Part shown: piece by piece, positions 7,863 to 16,054 of the stretch | How the letters are laid out: each line of letters begins with the position of its first letter | Numbering within the stretch: the stretch's first letter is position 1 | From: DATKBT01 sp035546295 | GTDB lineage: Bacteria > Acidobacteriota > Thermoanaerobaculia > Multivoradales > Multivoraceae | Reading direction: 5' to 3' | NCBI GenBank assembly: GCA_035546295.1 | Contig: DATKBT010000058.1 | Coordinates: forward strand, 1-64,000 | DNA length: 64,000 nt | Notes under the pieces: generated by a model | Databases searched by the model: none | Seen by the model: only the letters and a program-made list of their open reading frames with translations | Told to the model about the DNA's origin: nothing | Made by a program: the position numbers and the translations under genes

Positions 7863-8797
7863 GCGCCGCGCGCCGCTCGGGCCTGGGCCGTGGCCTCGAT
7901 GCGCTGCTCGGCGGGGCGAGCGAGCCGAAGCCTCCGGGACAGGGGACCTCCGCCGCGAGCGCCGGCGCTCGTCCGCCCGGGCTGCTGCCGATCGACGAGC
8001 TGCGGCCGAACCGGTTCCAGCCGCGCGGCCGGTTCGACGAGGCCGGCCTCGAGGAGCTCGCCGAGTCGATCCGCACGCAGGGCATCCTCCAGCCGATCGT
8101 TGTTTCGATCGAGACGGACGGCTCCGCCACGATCGTCGCCGGGGAGCGCCGTTGGCGCGCCGCGAGGATCGCGGGCCTGCGCGAGGTGCCGGTGGTGGTG
8201 CGAGAGGAGGTCGACGACCAGCGGCTCCTGGAGCTCGCCTTGGTCGAGAACCTGCAGCGGACCGACCTCAACCCGATCGAGGAGGCGGAGGCGTACGAGC
8301 TGCTGAGGGAGCGCTTCGGGCTCTCGCAGGAGGAGATCGGCACGCGCGTCGGCAAGGGCCGGCCGACGATCACCAACACGCTGCGGCTGCTGCGGCTCCC
8401 CGAGCCGGTTCAGGACCTGCTCCGAGAGGGACGCCTGACCGCCGGCCAGGCGCGCCCGCTGCTCGGGATCGGTGACCGCTCGCGCCAGCTCGAGCTGGCC
8501 CGTCGGATCGCTCGCGAGGGGTTGAGCGCTCGGCAGATCGAGGCTTTGGCGCAGCAGGAGACGCCTCGCAAACGAGCCGGCGCGTCCCGGCCGGGCGAGT
8601 CCGACCCGCACCTGCGCGCTGCCCAGGAGCGGCTGGTTCGCGCGCTCCAGACCAAGGTCGAGATCCGCCAGCGCGGAGAACGCGGGACGGTTCGGATCCA
8701 CTACCACTCTCAGGAGGAGCTGATGAGAATCTACGACCGCCTCGTCGAGCAGCCGGCGCGCGACCGGCCGGCGAAGGACCGGAGCTCGAAGCCATGA
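7859..8797 (+). CDS. parB: Chromosome-partitioning protein ParB (Spo0J)
   Basis: CTP-dependent DNA clamp that loads at parS. The N-terminus SGLGRGLDALLGG is the ParA-stimulating peptide, whose Arg contacts ParA. The ParB/Srx CTP-binding domain follows with LRPNRFQPRGRFDE and VAGERRWRAARIAG (the GERRxRA box). An HTH for parS recognition lies around LSQEEIGTRVGKGRPTITNT, and a C-terminal dimerisation domain ends near EELMRIYDRLVEQ. 312 residues is normal. Overlaps of 4 bp with parA upstream and with the bactofilin gene downstream put all three in one operon. Confidence 0.97.
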   Translation: MSAARRSGLGRGLDALLGGASEPKPPGQGTSAASAGARPPGLLPIDELRPNRFQPRGRFDEAGLEELAESIRTQGILQPIVVSIETDGSATIVAGERRWRAARIAGLREVPVVVREEVDDQRLLELALVENLQRTDLNPIEEAEAYELLRERFGLSQEEIGTRVGKGRPTITNTLRLLRLPEPVQDLLREGRLTAGQARPLLGIGDRSRQLELARRIAREGLSARQIEALAQQETPRKRAGASRPGESDPHLRAAQERLVRALQTKVEIRQRGERGTVRIHYHSQEELMRIYDRLVEQPARDRPAKDRSSKP

Positions 8798-9213
8798 TCT
8801 TTCGCGGTGACGCCTCGGGCGGCAGTCAGCTCAACGGCTTCCTGGACACGGGCAGCCGGATCACGGGCGAGCTGCGCTTCGAGCAGGAGTTCAGGATCGA
8901 CGGCGCCGTCGACGGCAAGGTCGTCTCCGACGGCGAGCTGGTGGTGGGTGAGCAGGGCGTCGTGGAGGGGGAGATCGAAGTTGGGACGGTGTACATCTCG
9001 GGCACCGTGCGCGCCAAGGTGCGCGCTCACCGCCGCATCGAGATCACGGCGAGCGGCAAGGTCTACGGCGAGATCTCGACTCCGGCGCTGGTGATCGAGG
9101 AAGGCGCCCTGTTCGAGGGGCGGTGCGCGATGGACTCCGCCGTGGCGAGGCCGGAGTCGGCGGCGGCCGTGATCCGCTCGATGCCATCGAAATCGACTCC
9201 CGCCTCCTCGTGA
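8794..9213 (+). CDS. Bactofilin (polymer-forming cytoskeletal protein)
   Basis: A 139-residue protein with the DUF583 right-handed beta-helix repeat. Successive rungs are visible in GSRITGELRFEQEFRIDGAV, GKVVSDGELVVGEQGVVEGE and KVYGEISTPALVIEEGALFE. Bactofilins self-assemble into nucleotide-independent filaments and in several bacteria help place ParAB or cell-wall enzymes. The ATGA overlap with parB suggests a partner role in segregation, as known for bactofilins in Myxococcus; this is inference. The tail after residue 110 is unstructured Ser/Ala-rich. Confidence 0.9.
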   Translation: MIFRGDASGGSQLNGFLDTGSRITGELRFEQEFRIDGAVDGKVVSDGELVVGEQGVVEGEIEVGTVYISGTVRAKVRAHRRIEITASGKVYGEISTPALVIEEGALFEGRCAMDSAVARPESAAAVIRSMPSKSTPASS

Positions 9214-9229
9214 CCCCGGCGCAGGAGCC

Positions 9230-10906
9230 TCAACGGGGCAAGGCCCGAGTCGTTTCATATGATGGAATGACAGAGAGGGGTTGGCGCGAGAGCGAGTCGG
9301 CTGTGAAGGCCTCGGTCAGCACGCGGCCGTCGAAATCGAGCGCCGCCGGAAATCCGATCGCATAGAGCAGCGTCGGCACGACGTCGGGAGCGGAAGCGCG
9401 CGAGAGGAAGCGTCCGACCTGCACCCCTGGCCCCGAGAGCAGGAAGATCCCGTCGGGCCCGCCCTCGATCCTGCCGCCGAGCCAGGTCGTGCCCGGCGAC
9501 AGCGAGCCGAGCCGCTCGAGGGTGTTCGGCGTCCGCACGCCGTAGGGCGACACGACTGCCAGCAGCTTGGGGTCGGGCAGTGCCTTCCAGGTGCGTCCGA
9601 GGCGATCGTCGATCTCGGCATAGGCGCGGCTCAGCTCCCGGGCTGCCGCCGCCGTCCCGGGATCCTGGCGGCCGTCGAACTGCACGGCCGAGAAGCCGCC
9701 GAAGGTCCGCACCGAGATTCGCTCGAGGGCCGGCAGATAGACGAAGGCGAAACGCGGGCTGGCGGATCCGGCCACGTCGCTCGCGAGTGAGCTTCCGGCC
9801 CGGCGCAGGGCGTCGAGGTCCGGCGCCAGCTCGGCCGCGAGCTCGTCGGCGCGCAGCCTGGGAGCGGCCGTGGCGCCCCGGTCGCCGGGATCGGGTGCCG
9901 GCGAGGCCGGCTCCACCCCGGGCCAGCCGATCAGCTCCACCCGGAGCCCGAGGCGATCGAGGATGCTCCACAGCGGGAGGGAGAGGAGCGACTGCTCGGC
10001 CGAGTACGGCAGCGCCCCGCCGGTGAGGCCCCAGTGCTCGAAGCCGAGCCCGATCGGCACCAGCCGGTAGACCTCGGCGGGATCGACGAAGCCCGCCGGG
10101 AAGAACCGATCGGCGAGGACTCCGTGACGAAAGGGGTACTTGCCGGTCGCCAGCGTCGTCCACAGCGGGAGGCTGCGGGTCGGCTCGAACGAGCGCAGCC
10201 GCCCGTACGCGCCGCCGCGCAGCAGCTCGGCGAAGAACGGTAGTTGCCCCTGTTCGGCGAGCGGCAGGATGACGTCGAGGGTGGCGCCGGAGAGGCCGAC
10301 CACCAGCAAGCTCGGGCGCTGCGCGCTCTCGACCGAGGAGGGTCTCGGCGGCAGGGGCTGCGGGCGATCGAAGGCTTCCCGGCGCTCGAAGACGGCGTAC
10401 ACGGTGAGCGCGGTGAGCACGGCCAGCCAGAGACGCGAGCGCGGACCGAACCGTCGTCGCCGGATGGTGCGCAGCAGCACGGTATAGAAGGTCGCGACGG
10501 CCGCGATCGACAACCAGAGGGCGGCCTTGATCAGGCGCTGGTTGATTCCGGGAGGGAGGTAGAGGGAGAAGCGCGAGGCGTGGACCCAGAACGCGGTCGC
10601 CGCCATCGAGAAGACGGCGACCAGGGACCAGGGAAGGATCCGGCCGGAGAGCGACGGCCGGCGCCAGGTCCACGGCAGGATCAGGGCCATCGAAGCCAAA
10701 CCCAGGATCGTCGCATAGTGCAGGGCGACGCGCGCCACCGGCTCAGGCTCGAAGGGCCAGAGCGGATTCAGGAAGAACAGGAGCCCGGCGACGAAGGTGC
10801 CGGCGAGAGCACCGGGAGCGATCGCGGCGAGCGGAGAGAGCAGCCGGGGCGTCCGCGGTCGCGGCGAGTCCCCCCCAGGCGCGTCCGCGTGAGCCGGAGC
10901 GGCCAT
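9230..10906 (-). CDS. Membrane-anchored alkaline-phosphatase-superfamily protein lacking metal ligands
   Basis: About 558 residues. The N-terminal 170 residues hold four to five hydrophobic segments (for example LAGTFVAGLLFFLNPLW and ILGLASMALILPW). The remainder follows the type I phosphodiesterase/nucleotide pyrophosphatase pattern: LLVVGLSGATLDVI, then PLWTTLATGKYPFRHGVL. The first metal-binding Asp of the usual GxDGA is Ser (residue about 206), and the usual SDHG motif is SPYG, so two ligand sites are lost while the Thr nucleophile region remains. It may be a pseudo-enzyme that binds substrate without hydrolysis. The start is uncertain (ATG 10906 or GTG 10951). It converges with the bactofilin gene 16 bp away. 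Confidence 0.72.
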   Translation of the reverse strand: MAAPAHADAPGGDSPRPRTPRLLSPLAAIAPGALAGTFVAGLLFFLNPLWPFEPEPVARVALHYATILGLASMALILPWTWRRPSLSGRILPWSLVAVFSMAATAFWVHASRFSLYLPPGINQRLIKAALWLSIAAVATFYTVLLRTIRRRRFGPRSRLWLAVLTALTVYAVFERREAFDRPQPLPPRPSSVESAQRPSLLVVGLSGATLDVILPLAEQGQLPFFAELLRGGAYGRLRSFEPTRSLPLWTTLATGKYPFRHGVLADRFFPAGFVDPAEVYRLVPIGLGFEHWGLTGGALPYSAEQSLLSLPLWSILDRLGLRVELIGWPGVEPASPAPDPGDRGATAAPRLRADELAAELAPDLDALRRAGSSLASDVAGSASPRFAFVYLPALERISVRTFGGFSAVQFDGRQDPGTAAAARELSRAYAEIDDRLGRTWKALPDPKLLAVVSPYGVRTPNTLERLGSLSPGTTWLGGRIEGGPDGIFLLSGPGVQVGRFLSRASAPDVVPTLLYAIGFPAALDFDGRVLTEAFTADSLSRQPLSVIPSYETTRALPR

Positions 10907-11100
10907 CCTCCGGGCCCCCCTCAACGGACGCCCTCGCACCGGAGCCGACACCCCGCAGGCCTCTGCGGCGAGCGGTTCAGGGCGCCCTTCGCTGTCGCCG
11001 GCCGCGAGGGCAGGAGGCGTCCGGCGCCGCCGAGGGCACCGATGGCGCGCCCGCCGGCGGCGGCGCCTCGTCGACGGGGGGGTGGAGCGGTTGCATCTGC

Positions 11101-11106
11101 TAGTGT
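11101..11106 (+). promoter_or_regulatory. -10 box TAGTGT for a leaderless pyrK transcript
   Basis: TANNNT hexamer ending 9 nt before the pyrK ATG, with no Shine-Dalgarno between. A transcript starting the usual distance downstream would begin at or next to the ATG. No convincing -35 was seen. Confidence 0.5.
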
Positions 11107-11115
11107 GCGACCCCG

Positions 11116-11913
11116 ATGCAGGCGCTGGATCTCGCCTCGGCGGTCGAAGGCGTCCAGCCGCGACCCTGGCCCTACTACACCGTCGCGTTGCGGGTGAGCG
11201 AGCACTATCGGAGCGTGGCGCCCGGGCAGTTCGTCATGGTGCAGGCGGGGACCGGGATCGAGCCCTACCTCCGGCGCGCCTTCTCGGTCTTCGATGTTAG
11301 CGAAGACGCCGCGGGTCTCCGTGTCGAGCTGCTCGGCAAGGTCATCGGCCGGGGGACGGCGAGGCTCGCGGCGAGCCGGGCCGGCGACGAGCTGCCGCTG
11401 CTCGGTCCCCTCGGTCACGGCTTCGAGGTTTCCGCGGCGGGGAGCAGACCGGCCCTGGTCGCCGGCGGGGTCGGCTCGGCCGCGCTCTTGCTGCTGGCCC
11501 GGGCGCTGCACGACCGCGGCGCCCGCTTCGACTTCTACTACGGCGGTCGCAGCGCCCTCGACCTCGCGTGCGGCGACCGCTTCCAGGAGCTCGCCGAGGG
11601 CTCGGGCGGACGTTACGTGACGACCACCGAGGACGGCTCCGCCGGGGAGACGGGGCTGATCACGGCGCCGCTCGAGCGGTCCCTCGAGCGCAGCCGCCAC
11701 GACGCGGTCTTCACCTGCGGCCCGCACGGGCTGATGCGAAGGGTCGCCGAGCTGGCGAGGGCGCATGGCGTCGCCGGCCAGGCGGCGCTGGAGACGGCGA
11801 TGGGCTGCGGCTACGGCGCCTGTCTCGGTTGTGCGGTGACCCGCCGCGGCGGCGGTTACGCGCTGTGCTGCAAGAACGGACCGGTCTTCGATCTGGAGGC
11901 TGTCGAGTGGTGA
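11116..11913 (+). CDS. pyrK: Dihydroorotate dehydrogenase B, electron-transfer subunit
   Basis: FAD/[2Fe-2S] protein that passes electrons from PyrD to NAD+. The 265-residue protein has the FAD-binding segment LRRAFSVFDV (usual RRPxS), a glycine-rich nucleotide site ALVAGGVGSAALLLLARAL, and FTCGPHGLMRRVAE. The C-terminal cluster ligands are seen in ETAMGCGYGACLGCAV plus a later CC in YALCCKNGP. It is the first gene of a coupled pyrKDF set; the pyrD GTG overlaps its TGA. A TANNNT box lies 9 nt before the ATG and there is no Shine-Dalgarno. Confidence 0.94.
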   Translation: MQALDLASAVEGVQPRPWPYYTVALRVSEHYRSVAPGQFVMVQAGTGIEPYLRRAFSVFDVSEDAAGLRVELLGKVIGRGTARLAASRAGDELPLLGPLGHGFEVSAAGSRPALVAGGVGSAALLLLARALHDRGARFDFYYGGRSALDLACGDRFQELAEGSGGRYVTTTEDGSAGETGLITAPLERSLERSRHDAVFTCGPHGLMRRVAELARAHGVAGQAALETAMGCGYGACLGCAVTRRGGGYALCCKNGPVFDLEAVEW

Positions 11914-12914
11914 GCCGGATCGAAGAGCGCGAGCCGGCGACCGCGGCGGCGAGCGGAGTCGACCTGTCGGTGCGACTGGGTCGCCTCGAGCTCGCCAACC
12001 CGGTGCTCACCGCCAGCGGCACCTTCGGCTACGGCCTCGAGTTCGGCCACCTCGCCGCCCTCCCCCGGCTGGGAGGCCTGGTCACCAAGGGGCTTTCGCT
12101 CCAGCCGATCGCGGGCAATCCGCCGCCCCGCATCTGCGAGACCCGGGGCGGCATGCTCAACTCGATCGGCCTGCAGAACATCGGCATCGAGGCCTTCCTC
12201 CACGACGTGCTGCCGCACCTCGCCGAGATCGACTCGCGGATCATCGTCAACCTGTTCGGCACCACCATCGACGAATACGCGCGCCTCGCCGAGCGGGTCG
12301 ACCGGGAGGCCGGGGTCGCGGCGGTCGAGCTCAACGTCTCCTGCCCCAACGTCAAGCAGGGGGGCATCCACTTCGGCCACGATCCGCGACTCCTCGCGGA
12401 GCTGGTGACGGCGGTGCGCGCCACCACCGACAAGCCGATCGCGGTCAAGCTCTCCCCCAACGTCACCTCCCCCGCCGAGCTCGGCCATGCCGCGCGCGAG
12501 GGCGGCGCCGACATCCTGTCGGCGATCAATACCGTGGTCGGGATGGCGATCGACGCGCGCACCCGACGACCGCTGCTCAACACCATCCGCGGCGGTCTTT
12601 CCGGTCCGGCGATCAAGCCGATCGCGTTGCGCATCGTCTACGACGTGGCCCGGGCGGCGGGCCTGCCCGTGATCGGCATCGGCGGCATCGAGACCGTCGA
12701 CGACGTCGTCGAGTTCCTGCTCGCCGGCGCCTCCGCGGTCCAGATCGGCACCGCGCTGTTTCGTGACCCGCGGACCCCGGAGCGGATCCTCGACGGCCTC
12801 GCGGAGCGGCTCGTCGAGGAAGGCGTACGATCGGTCTCCGAGCTGATCGGCGGGCTTCGCGTGGAGGGCGAGGCGGCTCCACCGACCGGTGCGCCGTCGG
12901 AGCGACGGCCGTGA
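11910..12914 (+). CDS. pyrD: Dihydroorotate dehydrogenase, class 1B catalytic subunit
   Basis: FMN enzyme oxidising dihydroorotate to orotate in pyrimidine synthesis. The (beta/alpha)8 barrel text is clear: NPVLTASGTFGYG, GLVTKGLS, GGMLNSIGLQN, then ELNVSCPNVKQGG carrying the catalytic Cys of class 1B. Phosphate-binding loops GIGGIETVDDVVEFLLAGAS and AVQIGTALF follow. GTG 11910 (334 residues) overlaps the pyrK stop; the pyrF GTG overlaps its own stop. The Cys base and the pyrK neighbour both support NAD-dependent class 1B rather than the membrane quinone type. Confidence 0.96.
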   Translation: MSRIEEREPATAAASGVDLSVRLGRLELANPVLTASGTFGYGLEFGHLAALPRLGGLVTKGLSLQPIAGNPPPRICETRGGMLNSIGLQNIGIEAFLHDVLPHLAEIDSRIIVNLFGTTIDEYARLAERVDREAGVAAVELNVSCPNVKQGGIHFGHDPRLLAELVTAVRATTDKPIAVKLSPNVTSPAELGHAAREGGADILSAINTVVGMAIDARTRRPLLNTIRGGLSGPAIKPIALRIVYDVARAAGLPVIGIGGIETVDDVVEFLLAGASAVQIGTALFRDPRTPERILDGLAERLVEEGVRSVSELIGGLRVEGEAAPPTGAPSERRP

Positions 12915-13609
12915 CCGGCGAGAGCGCTCGCATCGAGCGGGTGGCGGTCGCCCTCGACACTGCCGAGTGGAGCGAGTTCGAGCGATGGTGCCGGCTGTTC
13001 GGGCCTCGCGTGGGGGCGCTCAAGGTCGGGCTCGAGGCGTACCTGCGGTGGGGGGACCGGGCGCTCGGCGCCGCCGGCGAGCACGCCGCGAGCCTGTTCC
13101 TGGACCTCAAGCTCCACGACATCCCGAACACGGTCGCCGGCGCCGTCCGGTCGATCCGGGCCCGCGGCGCCGATCTGCTCACCGTCCACGCCTCGGGGGG
13201 GCCCGCCATGCTCGAGGCCGCGGCGGAGGCGGCCGAAGGCGACCTCGACCTGCTCGCCGTGACGGTGCTCACGCATCTCGACGCCGAGGCCCTCGCCACC
13301 CTCGACCTCCCGGGGCCGAGCGAGGAGCGGGTCGGGCGCTGGACGACCCTCGCCCGCGCGGCCGGCTGCGCAGGAGTGGTGTGTTCCCCGCTCGAGGTCG
13401 CGGCGCTACGCGCCGCGAATCCGGCGCCATTCCTGTTCGTGACGCCCGGGATCCGCCCGGCGGGCGCAGGACGCGACGATCAGCGGCGAGTCGCCAGTCC
13501 CGGCGCGGCGCTGGCGTCGGGCGCCGACTTGCTGGTCATCGGCCGGCCGCTGACGCGCGCCGAGGACCCGATCGCAGCGCTCGAAGCGCTCGCGCTCGAG
13601 ATGGCCTAG
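12911..13609 (+). CDS. pyrF: Orotidine 5'-phosphate decarboxylase
   Basis: Converts OMP to UMP. The 232-residue barrel shows VALDTAEWSEF, the catalytic Lys/Asp array in LFLDLKLHDIPNTV, and the phosphate loop FLFVTPGIRPAGAGRDDQRR. It ends with GADLLVIGRPLTRAEDP. It overlaps pyrD by 4 bp, completing a pyrKDF operon that produces UMP from dihydroorotate except for the PyrE step, which is not in the window. A hairpin at 13614-13637 lies just after the stop. Confidence 0.96.
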   Translation: MTGESARIERVAVALDTAEWSEFERWCRLFGPRVGALKVGLEAYLRWGDRALGAAGEHAASLFLDLKLHDIPNTVAGAVRSIRARGADLLTVHASGGPAMLEAAAEAAEGDLDLLAVTVLTHLDAEALATLDLPGPSEERVGRWTTLARAAGCAGVVCSPLEVAALRAANPAPFLFVTPGIRPAGAGRDDQRRVASPGAALASGADLLVIGRPLTRAEDPIAALEALALEMA

Positions 13610-13613
13610 CCAC

Positions 13614-13637
13614 GGAGAATTCGCAGGCTCATTCTCC
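13614..13637 (+). terminator. Hairpin after pyrF
   Basis: GGAGAAT and ATTCTCC form a perfect 7-bp stem around a 10-nt loop, 5 nt after the pyrF stop. There is no long T run, so it may be a weak terminator or an mRNA 3'-end stabiliser. Confidence 0.5.
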
Positions 13638-13945
13638 GGCCCATCCCCACCTAAGAGCCTACTCGCCTGCCCGATGACTCGGACAGGCTCCTCTAGCCTC
13701 CGAATGTGCTGAGTAGCACATTCTACGGCTAGATTCTCTCGCGGCTCCAAGCGCCTCCGGCGCGTCGCCGCGGACAGCCGTAGAGCCGGATCCCGGATAC
13801 TCGCACAGCATTCCTAGCAGCGCGCGGAAATTCCACCATGGGCTGCTAGCGCTCACTGAGCGCCAGCGGGGTCGACAAGGTGCGCCGCGGCCAGGGCGCG
13901 TGGCGGGTGCTCGCAGGGCCTCCGCCTTGCTTGGTGTCGCCGTCG
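13638..13945. other. Gene-free gap rich in nested hairpins
   Basis: No coding frame is convincing here. Four structures are visible. The first is GAGCCT (13655-13660) with AGGCTC (13685-13690) enclosing CCTG-c-CCGA/TCGG-a-CAGG. The second, at 13692-13733, has TCTAGCC/GGCTAGA outside and a perfect 9-bp GAATGTGCT/AGCACATTC inside. The third is CTAGCAGC (about 13814-13821) with GCTGCTAG (13843-13850). The fourth is GCGCTCA-c-TGAGCGC next to it. The gap lies between convergent genes, so these could be back-to-back terminators or an unannotated structured RNA. Confidence 0.55.
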
Positions 13946-14314
13946 CTACCAGTAGTAGATGGTGCGGTTGACCTCGTGCTTCTTGTGCCAATCCCAGGGA
14001 TAGAACAGGAAGTCGAGCGTCACGGTGTACTCGGCGTCGATCTTGATCCTGCCGCCGGAGATCGAGACGTTGAGCGCCTTCTCGGCGAGCGGCAGATCGA
14101 GCTCGTCGGCTCGGTTCAGGATCGCCTGCTTGAGCTGGCGCTCGTTGTTGAAGCGGGCCCGCTCGGCGCTCTCCACCATGAAGTCCTGGAGCTGGGCCAT
14201 CCGGTAGCGAACCGGGATCGCCTCGAAGCCGATGATGCCGATCACGCCGAGCACCACCAACCAGAAGACGAACGAGAGGCGGCCTTCGCCCCGCTGGGAT
14301 TCGAGAGAACGCAT
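13946..14314 (-). CDS. Small pilin-like/DUF4845-type membrane protein
   Basis: A 122-residue protein with one N-terminal membrane helix (LSFVFWLVVLGVIGIIGFEAI) followed by PVRYRMAQLQDFMVESAERA. This layout resembles DUF4845 proteins, which in Proteobacteria are encoded next to lepB; here two lepB genes lie immediately upstream on the same strand. The C-terminal half is a small beta-rich domain (NVSISGGRIKIDAEYTVTLD) ending KKHEVNRTIYYW. ATG 14314 is preceded by GGGAGGC 7 nt away. Function is unknown; the assignment to DUF4845 is by pattern only. Confidence 0.75.
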   Translation of the reverse strand: MRSLESQRGEGRLSFVFWLVVLGVIGIIGFEAIPVRYRMAQLQDFMVESAERARFNNERQLKQAILNRADELDLPLAEKALNVSISGGRIKIDAEYTVTLDFLFYPWDWHKKHEVNRTIYYW

Positions 14315-14522
14315 GAGAAGCCTCCCGCGCGGTTGCGAGCAATGGACTCGGATCTCGGGCAGATTGTCACCGCGCCAACTGGCCTGATTCTAGCGATTCC
14401 GAGGGCAGAGGCGCACGCCCGCGCCCGATCGGCTGGGATCGGGAGCAAAGCGACCCGGCCGACGTGCGCCCTGCAGGACGTTGCGAGCGGCGATTCCGCG
14501 CGCCCTACGCTTCGATCGGCAG

Positions 14523-15218
14523 TCAACCCACGAGCCGCAAGCCGCCGCCGAACAACCTCGAGAAGAGGCGCCCGATGCGGCTTCGCGCGAGGGTGCCGCC
14601 CCGGCTCTCCTCCCGTCCGTCGGCGGCCGGCGACCAGTACACGAGGAGCGGTCGGCCGACGATGCCCTCGCGGGCAACCGATCCGAACAGCCTGGAGTCT
14701 CGCGAGAAGTCGCGGTTGTCGCCGAGCACGAAGAGGTGATCCGGCGGCACGGTGCGGGGGCCGAAGTTGTCGCGTGCGCGCAACTCGCGCGGAACGAAGC
14801 GCGATCGGGGATAGGTGCGCGGGTCGCGGTGCGTCGCCCAGGGCTCGAGCCGGGCTCGATGATCGACCACCAGGCGTTTGTCGATCAGCTCGACCCGCTG
14901 CCCTTCTCCGGCGACGACCCGCTTGACCAACAGGTCGTCCGGCTCGCTCGCCAGACGGAACAGGACGAGATCGCCGCGCCGCGGCTCGCGCGCCGGCAGC
15001 GGCCATCGGCCCCCCCGGAACACGAGCTTGTTGACCAGCACCTGGTCCCCGGCGCGAAGGGTCGGAGCCATCGAGTCCGACGGCACGTTGAAGGCCTGGA
15101 ACAGGAAGGTCTTGACGAACAGCGCGAGGATCACGGCCCCGAGCGCGACCTCCGCCCCGTCGCGCCAGAAGGGCCTCCAGCCGGAGCGAACGGCGGTGTC
15201 CTGCCGGGCTGCGCTCAT
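14523..15218 (-). CDS. lepB: Signal peptidase I (second copy)
   Basis: Inner-membrane serine protease that removes signal peptides. The 231-residue protein has one membrane helix (ALGAVILALFVKTFLFQAF), then box B with the catalytic Ser (NVPSDSMAPTLRAGD), box D with the general-base Lys (LLVKRVVAGEGQ) and box E (FVLGDNRDFSRDSR). It differs strongly from the adjacent copy, so the pair is an old duplication rather than a recent tandem. The C-terminus is an Arg/Gly-rich tail. The start at ATG 15218 lacks a clear Shine-Dalgarno. Confidence 0.94.
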   Translation of the reverse strand: MSAARQDTAVRSGWRPFWRDGAEVALGAVILALFVKTFLFQAFNVPSDSMAPTLRAGDQVLVNKLVFRGGRWPLPAREPRRGDLVLFRLASEPDDLLVKRVVAGEGQRVELIDKRLVVDHRARLEPWATHRDPRTYPRSRFVPRELRARDNFGPRTVPPDHLFVLGDNRDFSRDSRLFGSVAREGIVGRPLLVYWSPAADGREESRGGTLARSRIGRLFSRLFGGGLRLVG

Positions 15219-15331
15219 CGACGACACTCGGGTCCGCAGACGGGTCGCGCGTACGGGTCCCGGCCCGGGCCCCCGTTGCGGCTTCGTGTGGTGCTGCTCC
15301 TCGAGAGGACGGCGTCGAGCACTTCCAGGAG

Positions 15332-16039
15332 CTAACGAATCAGCTTCAGGGTTCGATTCCACCTCGTCTTGGTGAAGAAGCCGAGGGCCGTCGCGCCGAG
15401 TTGTCGCAGCCGAGCTCCCCATCCCGGCCAGGTGCCGTCGGGCGTGTTGCCTCCGTAGGACCAGTAGATCATTACCGCCCGTCCCTTGACGTGGGACAGC
15501 GGGACCGGGCCGAAGAATCGGGAGTCGTAGGACTGGTCGCGGTTGTCGCCCATGCAGAAGAGGTGGTGGTCCGGAACCTCGAGCGGCCCGAAGTTGTCGC
15601 GGCGGCGCATCTCGCCGGCGAGCGGGGTGTGGCGAGCGTAGATGGCGGGATCCGTGTACTGGGTGTAGGAGTCGTCCGAAAACTCCTCGCCGTTGACGAA
15701 AAGCTCCTTGTCGACCACCTCGACGGTGTCGCCGGGCAGCGCGATGCACCGCTTGACGAGATCGAGCTCCGGCTCCTCGGGCGACCGGAAGATGACGATG
15801 TCGCCCCGCCTGACCCCTCTCCCCGGCAGCAGCGTCCGCTCGATCCCGGTCGGCCGCGGCCCGAAGATGTAGCGGTTGACGAACAGGTGATCGCCGATCA
15901 GGAGAGTCTCCTTCATCGACCCGCTGGGGATGTAGAAGGTCTTGAGCACGAACGTGTTGGTGAACCCCAGGAAGATCGCGGCCACGATCAGCGCCTCGAG
16001 GTACTCGCGGAACACGGAGTTGGGGCGTTGGCTCTCCAT
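15332..16039 (-). CDS. lepB: Signal peptidase I (first copy)
   Basis: A 235-residue leader peptidase. It has a membrane helix (LEALIVAAIFLGFTNTFVL), a Ser motif FYIPSGSMKETLLIGD, a Lys motif LDLVKRCIALPGDTVEV and box E HLFCMGDNRDQSYDSRFFG. All catalytic residues are present, so both copies should be active. It is transcribed ahead of the second copy, 113 bp upstream, with the small pilin-like gene third. The ATG has no Shine-Dalgarno but has TAGATT 9 nt upstream, suggesting a leaderless mRNA. Confidence 0.95.
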   Translation of the reverse strand: MESQRPNSVFREYLEALIVAAIFLGFTNTFVLKTFYIPSGSMKETLLIGDHLFVNRYIFGPRPTGIERTLLPGRGVRRGDIVIFRSPEEPELDLVKRCIALPGDTVEVVDKELFVNGEEFSDDSYTQYTDPAIYARHTPLAGEMRRRDNFGPLEVPDHHLFCMGDNRDQSYDSRFFGPVPLSHVKGRAVMIYWSYGGNTPDGTWPGWGARLRQLGATALGFFTKTRWNRTLKLIR

Positions 16040-16048
16040 GAGCGGACA

Positions 16049-16054
16049 AATCTA
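16049..16054 (-). promoter_or_regulatory. -10 box TAGATT for a leaderless lepB transcript
   Basis: Minus-strand TANNNT hexamer separated by 9 nt from the lepB ATG at 16039, with no Shine-Dalgarno in between. Confidence 0.5.
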
